A DNA stretch of 64,000 bases from Norana najaformis (GCA_964023275.1 OZ029916.1:44306080-44370079); one strand, 5' to 3'; shown: positions 11,401 through 23,769, counted from the stretch's first letter. Numbers and translations: made by a program. The notes: generated by a model not told the origin, from the letters alone.

Positions 11401-12700
11401 ATATCGTATTCTCAAGATTTCTACAGGGCACAGCGAAGGCTAAGTCGCGGGAACCATCTTATTCAATCTAATCGTATCCAATCTGACCATATATTATCTT
11501 GACTTATCCTAACAAATCCCGTAGCCGGGACGACCTCTCTGTAACAACTGATTACACTCATCATGTGAATTTGAGAGAATTTACTGACTGCTTCCTCTTC
11601 CACCTATGACCGCCCACCTTCCCCACCTCGATCCTCGCTGTCTGCTTTTAAACCCGCATCAGAGACCGAAATGCTATATCTGCTAAGATCTCTCCCACAC
11701 AAACAGTGTGACCTTGACCCTATATCTACTGATAATTTTCCCCTTTTTTTCAAACACTCTCTTGTTACCCCTCTTCTCAAGAAATAATCACTCGACGAAG
11801 GAATCCTTTCAAACTACCGGCCTGTTTCCAACCTGTCTTTCATCTCCAAGTTAACTGAAAGATTGTCCTTTCCAGGATCAATGACTATCTAGCTTCAAAT
11901 TCACTCCTTAATCCGTGCGACTTCCCTCAACAACAAGCTGGTTTCTGCAATCTCTTACCAACAAGTCTCCTGTCTCTGCCTTCTTGATATTTCAGAAGCC
12001 TTTGACACCGTCGTTCACAACATCTTACTGACATTGTTCTAATCTGGATACAACCCTATCTCTCCTCCCGCTCTTTCTCCGTCAAAATATCGGAAACCTC
12101 ATCCCAATCATGCGCTCTCACTTGTGGAATCCCACAGGGCTCTATTCTTGAACCTTTCCTGTTTATCCTCTACAATATCCCACTCAGTTCACTCAGAAAT
12201 GCAAGAAGGGTCGATTATCACCTCTACGCTGATGACATTCCAGTGTTCATCTCTTTTTCTCCGAAATGTTTCAACGACTCTATAGATCATCTTCTTTGTA
12301 CGGTTATCCAGATCTCCGCCTGGATTACATCTAATATCCTGTTCTGGAACCCATCTAAAAACGAATTCATACTTACAGGCCTAAGCGACCAGCTCAAGAA
12401 ATTTTCAGATTCCTCTACCTTCGTCAGCCTGATAGCAGATAATCTGGAAAGTTAACATAGCCCACTTTATTATACGAGTTCAGTTCTTCCTTAGAGCCAC
12501 CTGTTGCATAAATTGTATATAACATTTCACACATATGATTCGATTTCTTCCTTTTAGCGGCTCTGAAGAAAAGAATGATGGACCCAGCGACGAGGAAACG
12601 AATCCTGGAGAAGACGAGCGACCGATACAAAATCGACGAGAGCAAGAGACCAGTGGACCCAACACCCAACGAATCGTTCAGGAAGCTGAACCTAGACTAG
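5452..12700 (+). CDS. CRAL-TRIO (SEC14-like) lipid-transfer protein, copy A
   Basis: Seven exons: 5452-5608, 7231-7390, 8008-8069, 9154-9356, 9902-10012, 10670-10790, 12558-12700. All introns are GT/AG, phases match, and the 957-nt frame gives 318 aa. The ATG is fixed by an in-frame TGA two codons upstream. Residues about 10-105 form the CRAL-TRIO-N helical domain (SLEKAMKELNEDP; FLLAMLRRAKF); about 105-260 form the lipid-binding domain, with CVNGWIFVVDGTGFGPKHL at the pocket strand and the basic patch FLKKKLQDRIRVH, matching the phosphoinositide-contacting FLTEKIKERIHMHG of TTPA. The family carries tocopherol, retinal or other small lipophiles in the cytosol; the ligand here is unknown. The tail RPVDPTPNESFRKLNLD is shared with copy B. 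An AATAAA lies at 12744. The gene is intact, in a family array. Confidence 0.93.
5895..5975 (-). repeat. tRNA-like repeat in copy A intron 1
   Basis: The minus strand contains CCCGGGTTCAAATTCCGGG, a strong B-box with paired arms, but no complete cloverleaf. The orthologous place in copy B (about 17,125-17,220) has a decayed version. It is probably a SINE head fixed before the duplication. Confidence 0.45.
6395..6745 (+). mobile_element. LINE 3' end (CR1/L2-like) in copy A intron 1
   Basis: The forward frame reads SVRFACVGPTSWNRISRELR, the usual C-terminal tail of a CR1/L2-type ORF2. Intron 1 of copy B reads straight across the same point (about 17,660-17,690), so the insertion followed the gene duplication or was lost from B. 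Confidence 0.7.
8112..8770 (-). mobile_element. LINE 3' region (CR1/L2-like), copy A intron 3
   Basis: On the minus strand, from 8,750 downward, the frame reads ALISSRLDYCNSILIG and then HWFPSSKE/QLRIWLIVDKVL-like segments, matching the conserved SRLDYCNSLL and HWLPVKQRI motifs after the RT domain of CR1/L2 elements. The 3' end, near 8,112-8,300, has ATCTAATCT and GGCGCCGTTATCATAA and recurs at 19,140, 25,745, 34,801 and 57,545. The 19,140 copy sits at the orthologous site in gene copy B, so the 3' part predates the duplication. Confidence 0.75.
9485..9640. repeat. TACG/TATG microsatellite, copy A intron 4
   Basis: Imperfect GTAC/GTAT tetranucleotides. Intron 4 of copy B has a longer counterpart at about 20,290-20,560, so the seed repeat is older than the gene duplication. 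Confidence 0.7.
9636..9725 (+). repeat. tRNA-derived SINE head, copy A intron 4
   Basis: TAGCCGATTGGTTAGAGC resembles a pol III A box and GGGTTCGACC a B box, about 35 bp apart. The same head is recognisable at 51,158 and, more decayed, at 42,430, 41,310 and 29,355. A usable acceptor stem does not close, so a SINE is favoured over a tRNA gene. Confidence 0.65.
10013..10669 (+). other. Copy A intron 5: stop-free, 657 nt, with a long pyrimidine tract
   Basis: The intron has a normal GTAAAC donor and a TGCAG acceptor. Its length is 219 x 3 and the exon 5 frame runs open through it into exon 6. It begins with a CAC/CAT-rich part (10,073-10,140) and then about 390 bp of TTCC/CTTC/CCCT on the plus strand (10,195-10,588). 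Retention would insert a His-rich then Ser/Phe/Pro/Leu-rich low-complexity stretch. Intron 5 of copy B (428 nt) is neither 3n nor open. Confidence 0.8.
10875..10965 (+). mobile_element. LINE/SINE 3' tail, copy A intron 6
   Basis: The motif TGATGCCTTGG, then CGCTATAGAAGTCATCA and GATTAGATGAGATT, is the plus-strand version of the dispersed 3' end seen reversed at 8,112. The orthologous copy in gene B is at about 21,405-21,480. Others occur at about 3,120, 50,013, 54,312 and 59,116. Confidence 0.65.
11552..12430 (+). mobile_element. Non-LTR retrotransposon fragment with RT motifs, copy A intron 6
   Basis: In changing forward frames the sequence reads NKQCDLDP-like (HKQCDLDPIST), SNYRPVSNLSFISKL, GIPQGSI and the RT active-site motif YADD (at about 12,220), in the order found in CR1/L2 LINEs. 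It is internally deleted, frameshifted and carries stops, so it is dead. Intron 6 of copy B aligns on both sides but lacks it, so it landed after the gene duplication. Confidence 0.85.
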
Positions 12701-12743
12701 TTAATTCACTCCATTATAAGCGTCCGAGATGTTGAGTTATTCG

Positions 12744-12749
12744 AATAAA
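12744..12749 (+). terminator. AATAAA polyadenylation signal, copy A
   Basis: A canonical hexamer lies 44 nt after the stop codon. The aligned position in copy B has changed and no longer reads AATAAA. Confidence 0.6.
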
Positions 12750-12929
12750 TTACAAACTGTATAATATATAACCTATGTAGTGCATGTCCTCCATTTTAGC
12801 ACTGAATACTTATTATAAAGCGATTCCAGATCATGGAAGTTAGATGGCCGGGAGTTTAAAGCCGCAGCTGCCATATTTTGGTTGGCATAAAATATCTAAC
12901 ATAGCTTTGGCTCAACTATTATCATGGCT

Positions 12930-13082
12930 GATATCCTGTGTATGTATGTATGTGTGTATATATACATGTATGTTTGTTTGTATGTACATATGTTTGCATG
13001 TATATATGTATGTATGCATGTGTGTATGTGTTTGTATGTATGTATATATGTGTGTGTGTATGCATGCATCTGGATATTAATG
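12930..13082. repeat. TATG microsatellite
   Basis: About 150 bp of TATG/TGTA units. Several overlapping Cys/Met/Tyr/Val-rich frames across it are products of the repeat and not genes. Confidence 0.85.
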
Positions 13083-13104
13083 TATCGCCTTTTAAGAACT
13101 CACT

Positions 13105-14860
13105 AAGGCGCTCTACCGTTGCGTAAACAGAGTATCCTTAGCGCAGTTGTCTACACAGGACACGGGTTGTTGTGATTCAGCTGAAGGCCAAAGTGGTTGA
13201 TGCGTTATTCCACTGGCTTCAATCCAACAGCCCAATCGATGCAGGCAAGCCGTCTTCTGCCATCTGATCTCCCTGATCCTAATCAAAGATATCGGTTCAT
13301 TCTTATAATCATCATTGGTAGAGACTTAATTCGTACAATATTTATGATGAATAAATATTGGGTCCTAGCAAACATTCATCCGTGCCTAAGAATCAGATTT
13401 AGTGACCTGCGCGCATAAGAAGTGCTTTAAATAAATAAATGTATATGTGTATATGTGTGTATGTACGCACGAATACATGTAGGTATGTGTAGGCTTACGT
13501 AAGTATGTATACGCATATATATATTTATGCATATATGTATGTGTGTATGCAGGGTCTGAATTCTTTTTTCTGAAAGATACTTTAATATCGATTTCGATTT
13601 TTCTGAATATGGCAAGACCGTTTTGGCCTCGTTAAAATCTATCCATCACGAACTTCCGGGTTCAAACACCATGGAGCTGTTCTAATTATATGCTCATTTA
13701 GTAAAAATAACAATATGTAATGAAAAATCCTCAAAGAACAAAAAATACAAATGTCAATTTGAAATAATAATTAATATTTTAACAATGAAGAATCAAAAAA
13801 GCTAAAATAGGAAATATCAACACTTTTGTGTTTAGTATAGCAATGACAGTATAAAAAAGTGAAAGAAAAAAGAAAAAAATAGTAAAAGAAAAGTACTAAA
13901 ATATTTCATGAAAACTGAGGTCCGAATATGGTAATGAAATATCTGATGAATACACAGAGATGACTCATGGCGAAAATTCCAAAACCCTGTCTGAAATATA
14001 TCGAGGAATTTTGGGAAAGAAACGGAAAATGGATGAGAGAGTTAAAAGAATTCCGTTTTAGAAATAAAAACACTAAAAGTGGTCCACTGATGTGCGTTGA
14101 GGGCCCAGCTTGCGCCCAGTTAAATCTTGGTATAACTCAACTTCAAGAAACAAAAGGCAAAATATTACAGTCTAAAACTAGTGCCCTAACTGTGCATTTG
14201 GCATAATAACGAGTCGTCAGTTTTATATATGACTTCACGGAACTCGAAACCTGAACGCTGAGGTGAAGGGTATTTATAAATGGAAATCAGTCTCTGTTGC
14301 ATCCGATTCGAGGAAGAACTGGCAGCAAATTCCAAAACGCTTTTCAAATTCAGATTCAGAATTTCAGTGGTATTTTATGAAAATTAAGAGATAAGAGTTG
14401 TAGGCCTAAATTGAGGGCAATACGTTAATAATTATAATACGTTTGGAACAGATTGCATGTGGCAGTCATCTTGATGTCTGCTAAGATTTAGGTTTCAATC
14501 ACAGTTGCTGGTCCCTCCAACTGGAACTCTCTACATGCTGATGTTCGAAAATCTCTTACCGAATTTGTCTTTCATTCTGATGTGAAAACTTACAGTGTTT
14601 CAAACTTTTTCTTTGATTTTGGTGCGTGGGCCAACATGTATCTCGCGAGGGCCTACTACGGGTTGAACCCACGCAAGGCCAATACGTTATTGCACAAACG
14701 TGGAAGTTATTTCTTTTCAATTTAAGCTCAAGCGAACGTTCGAGTGTAAGTTCCGGTGTTACTCTTATGATAATTAATAATTAATACAGTTGATATTATA
14801 AAGAATTGACATTAATGATTGCTATAGCCGTACATTTTCTGTTTTAGATTTATTTAGGCC
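13105..14860. repeat. Flank block, second copy (tandem unit boundary)
   Basis: GCGTAAAC...TATCCTTAGCGCAG opens the block, as at 181. The 13,285-13,440 part is also present right after copy B (22,413-22,560). The matches run through 14,340 and on to the AATTAATAATTAATACAG segment near 14,780 (copy at about 1,545). Confidence 0.8.
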
Positions 14861-14865
14861 GTTTA

Positions 14866-14925
14866 ATAATAATAATATTAATAATGAAATAATTTTAATG
14901 AAACTGTCACACTATATAATAATAA

Positions 14926-14969
<44 letters not shown>

Positions 14970-15105
14970 ATAATAATAATAATAATAATTATTATTATTA
15001 TTAGTAGTAGTAGTAGTAGTAGTAGTGGTAGTTGTTGTAGTAGTAGTAGTAGCAGTAGTTATTGTTGTTGTTGTTTTTGTTGTTGTTGTATTAGTACTTT
15101 TGTTG
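14866..15105. repeat. Self-complementary trinucleotide array
   Basis: From 14,926 the plus strand runs (ACT)n, then (AAT)n, then (ATT)n, then (AGT)n to about 15,038, with mixed GTT/GTA repeats after it. The four blocks form an imperfect palindrome of more than 100 bp. The copy A flank has only a short AAT/ATT tract at the matching place. Confidence 0.9.
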
Positions 15106-16246
15106 TTGATTTGTCGATACTGTTATTATTAGTATTGTTTCATTATTATTTATGCATTACTAAGCGCAGATTTCTAATGACACATCATTTGTCGACGGCG
15201 CTGAGCAACTGTGGGTGATGGACTTGCTCATGGTCCCTCAAACCAATCGGCTACTGCGTTTACATCAATATCGTCATCCTCATCGATAGTGCTTAAATCC
15301 AAAATTATCAGAAGCGGTAAATATGAACTGTACTAAATAATAAAAATATAGGCACGACGTGCTTTTAGGCTGTACACCTGACCTCGTTACCATTATCAGC
15401 TGCTGCCACGTGACAGCCTATGCGTGTAGACTCTCACGGTTCAGGCACAGTGACTGAAAGCAGGTCTTCTTCGCTTAGGGCAAACACTTACAACAAGGCC
15501 CAGGTAGATGAAGCGTCGCGATAACGCACTTAACGTCAGGTATTTAGCCAAAGACGGGCAAAGTTTACCAAACGCTCTGCTGCACAATTTTCAACTACAA
15601 CCTTCGCTTACGTTGTAAGGGCTACAGTCAACGCGACTTGAGTTTTTATAGCAGCGAATTACGAAGGTATACGTCTATATACTAGATCGTTAGTCTTACG
15701 GAAGCGAGGTTGTTGCTTTCTTTATTGGTCCAACCGGGAAAGGCGTTGAGACTCAGATGAACTAGATTTATGCATAAAATAATTTACGTAGGCCTACTAA
15801 TTTTTTTAATGTATTCGTGGCTCTTTTAATAGCTCGACAAAGATGTTAGAGGAACGGTTTGCAAGCGATGGCTGAGCGCTTTGTAACTGCAGTGTATTGT
15901 TGCTAGTTTGTGCATGCATCACGGCAAATCTGGCCGCACTGGTAGTTGAATCTTATCGATGTTTAAAGTGCGCCAGGACATTTTAAATGTTTTCGTGCAC
16001 ATGCTTGAGGTTTGCGACATATGTTGTAAGGGCCACAGTTTTTTACTTTCAAGTTTATATATGCTAATTTATTTTATGTTGTTTATATATAGATAAGTTT
16101 ATACAAGTTTATATAAGTTTATACACACAAAAATTAATGAGGAGGACAAAACATTGTGGGGAAAGCGATCTGTAAATAACACGCAGGCAGGCGTAAATAA
16201 CGTGTAGGCCGACCTAATCGTGATTAGAAACTCAATTCACACTAGA

Positions 16247-16358
<112 letters not shown>

Positions 16359-16866
16359 GTGTTTATCCATTTGTCTGTATGTATATCTGTCTGTCTGAAT
16401 CCTATCTTCTCTCCTTCCTAAATTTAATCTCTTCATATTCGCGATGCTAATCTTGAAAAGGGAACATCTGATGATATTAGAAATGACTAGGCTTGGTTAG
16501 ACTTGCGTTTTCGGTTGTATTTCACTGTATCATTCTTTCCTCGTTTTCTTGTGTGAATGGCTGAGAGGTTAAGATCTGGGACATGTATATGCGCTGAGCA
16601 ACTGAGCGCTAAGGACTAGCTGTAGGTCCCTACATAGTAACCGTCTCCTACCCGCACCCACCTCGTTATAAGATCCTTTATCTCTGATTCAAGTACCGAC
16701 GTGTGGGACGTTATTTTGTATTCTTAAGGCGAGCGCTTAAGCCAGTTATCTATTACGTCACACAACCACACAGCTTAGTCATCGTCGAAGTCGTCGTCAT
16801 CGGCCCTGTGTGAATTACTTTCATGTATGACTTATTGGAAACATTTTTGCATAGAGGGTTTGAGTG

Positions 16867-18711
16867 ATGGATCCGGAAGACGCAGATTACAAATGTTCAC
16901 TGACCCCCTACAGTCTGGAGAAGGCAATGAAGGAGTTGAACGAGGACCCTAAACAACGGATGGGTCAGGTTCAGGCTCTGCGCAAATGGATCAAGGAACA
17001 GCCACACCTCACGTCTAGAACGGGTATGCCTCCGTTAAAATAGGCCAAGTTATTAATTCAAACAGTATATTCCTTATGTTGTTCCGTCCCTGTGGTCCCC
17101 GAGGCATCACATAGTTTGAAATAAGCGTTGATTGCAAGTGACATACCCAGAATTTGAACCCAGGTCAAACAGGTGACCTGAACACGCTGACTTTTTAGCG
17201 ATGGGGCTAGCATGTCAATTCACTAACCACCTTCTGCGTCGCATCGTGTTACTTTGTCAGTAGTGTGCCTCACTTAAGAGTCTATTCCTCCTCTCATATT
17301 CTGTTCTTTCACGGTCAGCTACTTCTGTCGACCTGTGAGAGGGATAAACTGTGAAAATGGACTTTAAATACTGTTTCAGATGGGTCCCCTATAATAATGT
17401 CCGCTCTGACTACGAAGCAAGTGCTCTACATATTATACTCCGAAGCGCTTAGATACACTGAATCCATGTTTCTTAGTCGCCCACTCTATATTCAAAGTCT
17501 ACCTGGTGCGAAGCTTAGTCGTAATGGACAAGAAGAATCTGCCTCTAACTTCTTTCCCTTCTGGAGACAGATTGGACGATTTCTCACGACCAGAAATACG
17601 CAGTAAATAGTCAATTTCACGCTGCTTTAACGATGCTTCAGTTTCTTTCATCGCCACCTCTCGCCAAACACCTGTTTGCTTATGCCCGAAGTGCGGCGAC
17701 CATTTATTGTGATCTAAACCGGCAAAATTACTAATACTGTACGTCTGACTCTAGCGAAATAAAAGTGACGATCATTGACGTGTGCAAACATCAACTGCAA
17801 GAAGTAAGAGTACAACAAAATTAGTAAAACAATTCGTTACAAGTAAAAGTATTTCTATTTTTAACTATTTCGTTACAAGCTAAAGTACTCAAACTATTAC
17901 TGTACTTAGGTACAGTATACTTTTACGTTTAATTCGCTCCTGATTAACACGATTGGTTGGTCGTTCGATAGATTTACTAGACAATTACTGCATGTCGGCG
18001 TTCTAGAAAGCTTATTTCTATTATTAGCAGACATTATTGGCTACTCGTCCGGCTTATGATTCTGGGCTTTGAAACTCCTTCCAATTGATAGGCATTATAA
18101 AAACTGCCCAATATTGGTCATACGATAGGCCCTATGTCTAGATAAAATTCTACTGTTGATGGCAGACACCATGTTTCTGTTGGCGATGCTTCGAAGAGCC
18201 AAGTTCAGTCAGCTCCAAGCCAGGCAATTGATCGAGAACATTTTGACAGCGAAGACCGTCTTCCCAGAAGTCATGTCCAACATAGACATTCAGGACCCAG
18301 GGGTCCTCGCTTCCATCGAAAAAGGGTCAGTACAACGTAAAGGCCCACATAACATGGACCTATACTTTAGCCTAACTAAAAAGACAGCGAGGCCCAGAGT
18401 AAGACGAAAACACCAGCTCTAATCTAATCTGATCTTAGAAACTTCCACAACGCCGTTATCGTTATGAAAAAGACATCAATCGATTGTCATTTCTAAATGA
18501 AACTGCATTTCGAAACAACAATCTCTTGGACAGAACCAGTCGAGACCAGAAGACAGACTATTTCCTACGAATGATGAAACAGACAAATATACGGGACCGA
18601 AGCTTAACATTAAGCACAAAAAAGTAAGTAAGAGGCTAGTGCACAAGCATTTGCAATAAACAAATGCAACATGTACGAGTAAGTGGTTTCCTTCATAGTA
18701 GTAGTGATGAC

Positions 18712-18759
<48 letters not shown>

Positions 18760-21700
18760 GATGATAACTACGACAATTCTGCTGCTGATGATAATAATGA
18801 TGATGACGACGACGATGATGTTGGACAGAACCAGTTAATTTCCTGTCCTGCTTTATAGCTGTGAGACATGGACAACAGCGTAGGTCCTGAACAAGAAGCC
18901 TTGAAGATCTTGAGGATCTCTCACGTGAACCAATGTAAAAAACGCAACTGCTGCAGTCTCTTCTACAGTCTTCAGGAGCACAGACTGTTTCTTCTTTGTT
19001 AACCCATTCGTTTCTCTGTTTTTGTATTCAGGATCCTCGTCTACCCACCCATGCCAGACAAAGATGGAAGAAAAATAGTTATTATGCGCCCAGGTATTTC
19101 GCTCATTTTTCTCTAATTTCCTTCAATTAACTGAATCACCTATTCTATTCTATTCTAATAGCTTATATAGCGCCGTTATCATAATGCCCAAGACGTCAAG
19201 TGATATCGTAATCAAAATCCTAATCCATTTGAAAAGCCAGGTCGAATTCTTATAGGCTTAAGAAACCAGAAGCCAGGCTACGCTGGGTAAGCAAGTTAAA
19301 AGAGATGCGTCTTAAGTTCAGACCTGAATGACATCAAAGAACTGAACGAACGAGTAGAACTTGTCAGCGAATATTCCAAACCCTTCGACCAGTAACCGAG
19401 AATACTGAAGAACTCAACATTATTCTGGCACTCAGAGGAAATGCAATGTTTAAATACATCATCATGTATTGCATGTTATGCATGCACTTAATTTTTCCTA
19501 TTGGAATGATGTTTCTCTAATACTCTGGTGCACTTTTATAGAATTCTCTCCCTGTTAAGTTACGAATGTGCAAAAGTGAAGTTAATCTAAAGTTGAGCTT
19601 AAATGTTACTTCTTTCTTTTGCATAATCACTGACTGTGATAATACTTTTTGTACGGTGTACCTGTTTCATTTTCTCGCTATTTTGCTGTTGTATTTTATT
19701 AGATTATGAAGTAAACAGGGCTCGTGTAAGATATTCATTGGCACACGGACAATGCTGAATTACGCGTTTAAATTTTAAAAAACTCTCTAGGTTTGACCTA
19801 TTGACATATCAACTGTACGAAATAAATTTCAATTGAATTAATTCAAGTTCCTTGTTATTACAGTTACTGTCGTCGATAATTCAATACAGGCTTAATCAAT
19901 CTATAGTAGTAACGTTAACATTTCATAACATTAGCAACTGATAACACTATGTGATAACTCTATGTGTTTTCATGTGTGGTGAAGGTTACGCGGACCTGGA
20001 CGACCCTCTGGTAAGTCCAGTCAATCAGATCAAGTGCAGCATGGGAGTGGGTGAATTGTTCAGGGAGACGGGTGAGGATACCTGTGTCAACGGATGGGTC
20101 ATGGTCTTCGATTGCACTGGATTCGGTCCAAAGCACCTGACGCGCATGCCCTTCGATCTGCACCGGAAAATGTCCAAAATATTCCAGGTAGAGTTTAAAA
20201 AAAAACGTTGTATCTGCGTCATTCTTTTATCTCTTTATCACTATTTTCAGGGTTTAAAAGTCGCAGTATAAATGCAATGAAATGCATATACACGCATGCA
20301 TAACTATGTCCACAACTTCATACGCACGTTCATATGTACGTACATACATATGTATGAGTGTAAGTACGTATGTACTTACATAGGCCTACGTACCTACTTA
20401 TGCATGTGTGTATGCATACAAGTACGTATGTATGTAAAGGGTGTATCTATGTATGTGGGCATGTATGTGTATGCATGTACATGGATGGATGTACGTATGT
20501 AGGTAGGTACACATATGGGTATTTATGTAGGTAGGTATGTAACTATGTACGTATGAACTTACGTACGTGTGTTTGTGATAACATTAGGTCAGAGGGGCCC
20601 CGTCTGAATCTGCCACTCACTGCGTAGAAGACACGATCTATTTCTTATGTAGGATTCGAATCCGGAACGCGTGAAGGCGATTCACTACTACAACACAGGA
20701 ACCATATTCGAGGTGTTGATGTCGATGATGAAGCAGTTCATGAAGAAGAAACATCAGGAGAGGGTAAAGGACGATCATTATATCGGAGCGACATCGCCAT
20801 CGCCGCTCCCACCGTACATCAGCATCGCAATCGCCACCATCACCATCGCTATAACCACGACCAGCTGATACCGAAACAATCAGAAACAATCTCTTAATTT
20901 TTCTTTAAAGTCGAAAGTTTGTTCTTTTTTCCACCAGGCTTTCTTTTTTCTTTCTGCTTCTGTCTGTCTTTTTTGCGTTTCTTTCTCTCTAGTTTCCCTT
21001 CTTTCTATTTCCTTTCAAACGTCCTTCCCTCATTTCTTTCTTTCATACTTTTGTTCATGGTTTCTATCAATCTTTCAATCTTCGTTTCTTCGTCTTTCTT
21101 ACTCCGTCTCATTCTTATTCCCGTTTTGATATAAGTTAGGTTGCTTTGCAATGTATAAACTTATCCTTTTACTTATGCTGCTTTCCTGCAGGTCCGAGTA
21201 CACGACACAATGGAGTCTCTGTATAAGGCGATTCCAATGGAACTGTGGCCAAATGAATATTTACCTGATGAGTACAAAGGACCTTCCGCTGGTTCCATTG
21301 ATAGCATCCAAGGTCAGTCGGTGACTTATGACTTTCAGATTTTACAGATTTCGACATGGTTTCTCTAAAGGTTTCCGAGTTTTGACTTTAGTTTATTTGA
21401 AGCGACCATCGGCTGACGCGTTGTGCTTTATGATAAGGACACTACAGAAGTCATCATTTTAGATTAGATTAGATTGTGTTAAAGATAACATGCTAACCTT
21501 CTCAATAGGGTCCTGCACTATCCTCATACCAAAATCCTGAACCCCACCAAACCCACAAAAATCGAAGATCAACTACCACAGCAAAACTACCACGTTCTGT
21601 TTAAGCCTAATCTTGTCAAAGCACTGCCGTCCCATTAAATCCAATCCATCGGATGGGTATCTACTTCGGTTTGAGCGACGGTTACAGCGCCTTCGAGCAA

Positions 21701-22346
21701 GAGGAAGGTAGTTCACATATCGACCATGACCATATTTCACAGATTTTTATATCGAGCTAGCCGGGTCCGTACATGAGACCTAAAATGGTGTGACGTCCAT
21801 TCAAAAGCTTTGCTGCAATGAAAGATTTCACCTATAAATTCACTTCAAATGGAGAGGGTAGAGACAACATAATCGTGCAAATACACATATAATCCAGGTA
21901 TTCAAGCCGGTACAATCCAGTCGTATCCAATCTAAGGTTACCTCATCTTGACTATTCCTACCAAATCCCACGACGTCCCAGTAGCCCAGACGTTCTTGCT
22001 ATGACAACAACAGATGTTTTGTTGGAATGCACGGAGTAAATCTATGGAGATTTAGAACTCGGTTTATTTCAAATGTCACCACCCATAATGACAGAAAAGC
22101 GGACAGTCCACTTAATTAGAGAATTCGGGTCTTCTTTAGAGCCACCTATTGCATAAACTGTGTACAATGTCTCATATATGTGATTCGGATTTCTTCGTTT
22201 TAGCGGCTCTGAAGAAAAGGATGATGGATCCAGCGACGAGGGAACGAATCCTGGAGAAGACGAGCGACCGATACAAAGTCGACGAGAGCAAGAGACCAGT
22301 TGACCCAACACCCAACGAATCGTTCAGGAAGCTGAACCTAGACTAG
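16867..22346 (+). CDS. CRAL-TRIO (SEC14-like) lipid-transfer protein, copy B
   Basis: Seven exons: 16867-17023, 18166-18325, 19032-19093, 19985-20187, 20653-20763, 21192-21312, 22204-22346. Each has exactly the length and phase of its copy A counterpart; the product is 318 aa and intact. The ATG has the same upstream context, with an in-frame TGA. I count about 46 differences from copy A (roughly 85% identity): 3 in exon 1, about 38 in exons 2-5 and 5 in exons 6-7. Changes cluster where the pocket is built, for example VNGWVMVFDCTGFGPKHL against VNGWIFVVDGTGFGPKHL. The basic FMKKKHQERVRVH patch is kept. The role inferred is intracellular carriage of a small lipophile, possibly a different one from copy A. 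The AATAAA at the copy A position is lost; another lies at 22,537. Confidence 0.93.
18704..18768. repeat. (GAT)n microsatellite, copy B intron 2
   Basis: About 20 GAT units with one GGT interruption, followed by a looser GAT/GAC stretch to about 18,825. The Asp-run frame it creates is not a gene. Copy A has only a short GATCATGAT counterpart near 7,760. Confidence 0.9.
19140..19400 (-). mobile_element. LINE 3' end, copy B intron 3
   Basis: CTATTCTAATAGC, then GCGCCGTTATCATAATGCCCAAG and further matching sequence align with 8,112-8,390 of copy A. The shared position shows an insertion older than the gene duplication. Confidence 0.65.
20290..20560. repeat. TACG/TATG microsatellite, copy B intron 4
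   Basis: About 270 bp of GTAC/GTAT/GCAT units, longer than its copy A counterpart at 9,485-9,640. Frames over it are Tyr/Val/Cys/Met-rich and not coding. Confidence 0.8.
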
Positions 22347-22536
22347 TGAATTCACCTCATTATAAGCAGTCGAGAAGCTGAATTATTCTAATGTATTAGA
22401 AACTGTATAACGATATCGGTTCATTCTTATTATCATCATAGATAGGTATGTCGCACAACATTTATGATGACCAAAGGTTGACTCCTAGCGAACAATCATT
22501 CGCCCCTCAGGGTCAGATTTAGTGACTTGCGCACAT

Positions 22537-22542
22537 AATAAA
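22537..22542 (+). terminator. Possible alternative AATAAA for copy B
   Basis: This is a canonical hexamer 191 nt after the copy B stop codon. The nearer copy A-type signal is missing in B. It is a candidate only. Confidence 0.35.
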
Positions 22543-23769
22543 TGCTTTAAACAAGTAAATAGTAAACAACTGGGGACTTATACCTATTTTATCAAACGAA
22601 TGTTGTTATTATGTCATTGCAATAAATTAGTCGTCGTGGAAACGGGCATTGTGACAAAGGGCGGATTTGGTGTCTGGGGGCATGGCCCCGTCGTCTGCAT
22701 TGTTGGGATGGAAGGCCCGAACTATGGCTAGATTACAATTCGACGACCTTAAAATAATGCATGGAAAATATCACAATTGACGGATTTTGCATTTCCGTTC
22801 ATTTGATAAAGGACATACCATTGCAGATGCTGTCTCAGTATCATCTTTTCCTTAGTGCAAACACGTATGTATGTAAGTGCAGGTTATACTCAGGAAAAGT
22901 GAATTGCAGTAGTCTAGTTTAGGATGGACTGAGGATGTGGTTATGGTGGATGCTGAGTACATGCCCGTTCGCGCTTTTCATGATGCATTTTCCTGAAGTT
23001 AGCGAGTGCGCCTTTCACCTCACCTCAATTCAGATACCGCCTCAAAGGATCCAATTTCATGGTAAGAGCCCGCCCTGTAATGAGGTCGCGAGACGGCCAG
23101 ATTCTCGACAGCTGGTAGATAGAGTTTGTGCGAAACTCGGGGAAGGACACGTCCGCATTACTCCTTGTCAAAACTCAGATGGCGGAAAGATAATGAGAAG
23201 CTTGAGCGGGTCAGAGATCCATGGAGAGTCCACACCTGAACAAATCATCTGGCTGCTAATCAGCTTAGTTCCAGTTCTATCGCCAGAGGCACTGCGCTTG
23301 GCTAAGTATATCAATAAAATACGGGTTTAATCGAGACAACATCGAAAAGGCAAATAATCAGAATTTCAGTTGAAAGCCTACTTCATGAAAATTAAGAGAT
23401 ACGTGCTAAAACAGATTAACAGACACGACAGAGTTTGGACTGAGTTGCCCAGGTAGAATAGGAGTCGACACTTTTATACCGAATGCATATTTGCTTGTCA
23501 CAACACATAGCTCGGAGAACTTACTGAAAGCCGGGATCGGTCAATAAGAACATCGAGTTGCAATAACAATTGGTGGTTGATGCTAGCTGAACAATCGGTA
23601 GCATCGAGAAGACAGTTAAGTTAGCAGAGACAAGGATACAATACCGAGGTTGTACAAATCACTTAGTCGATATGCCGGATACCAAAGATAGAGCTTTACA
23701 ATTTTGACTCCATTAAGTAAATGACCAACCCCGAACCTTCCTTGGAGGTAAAGGACACAATGGCTTGAT

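Noticed and set aside
18664-18858. Asp-rich frame
   Set aside because: A product of the (GAT)n tract in copy B intron 2.
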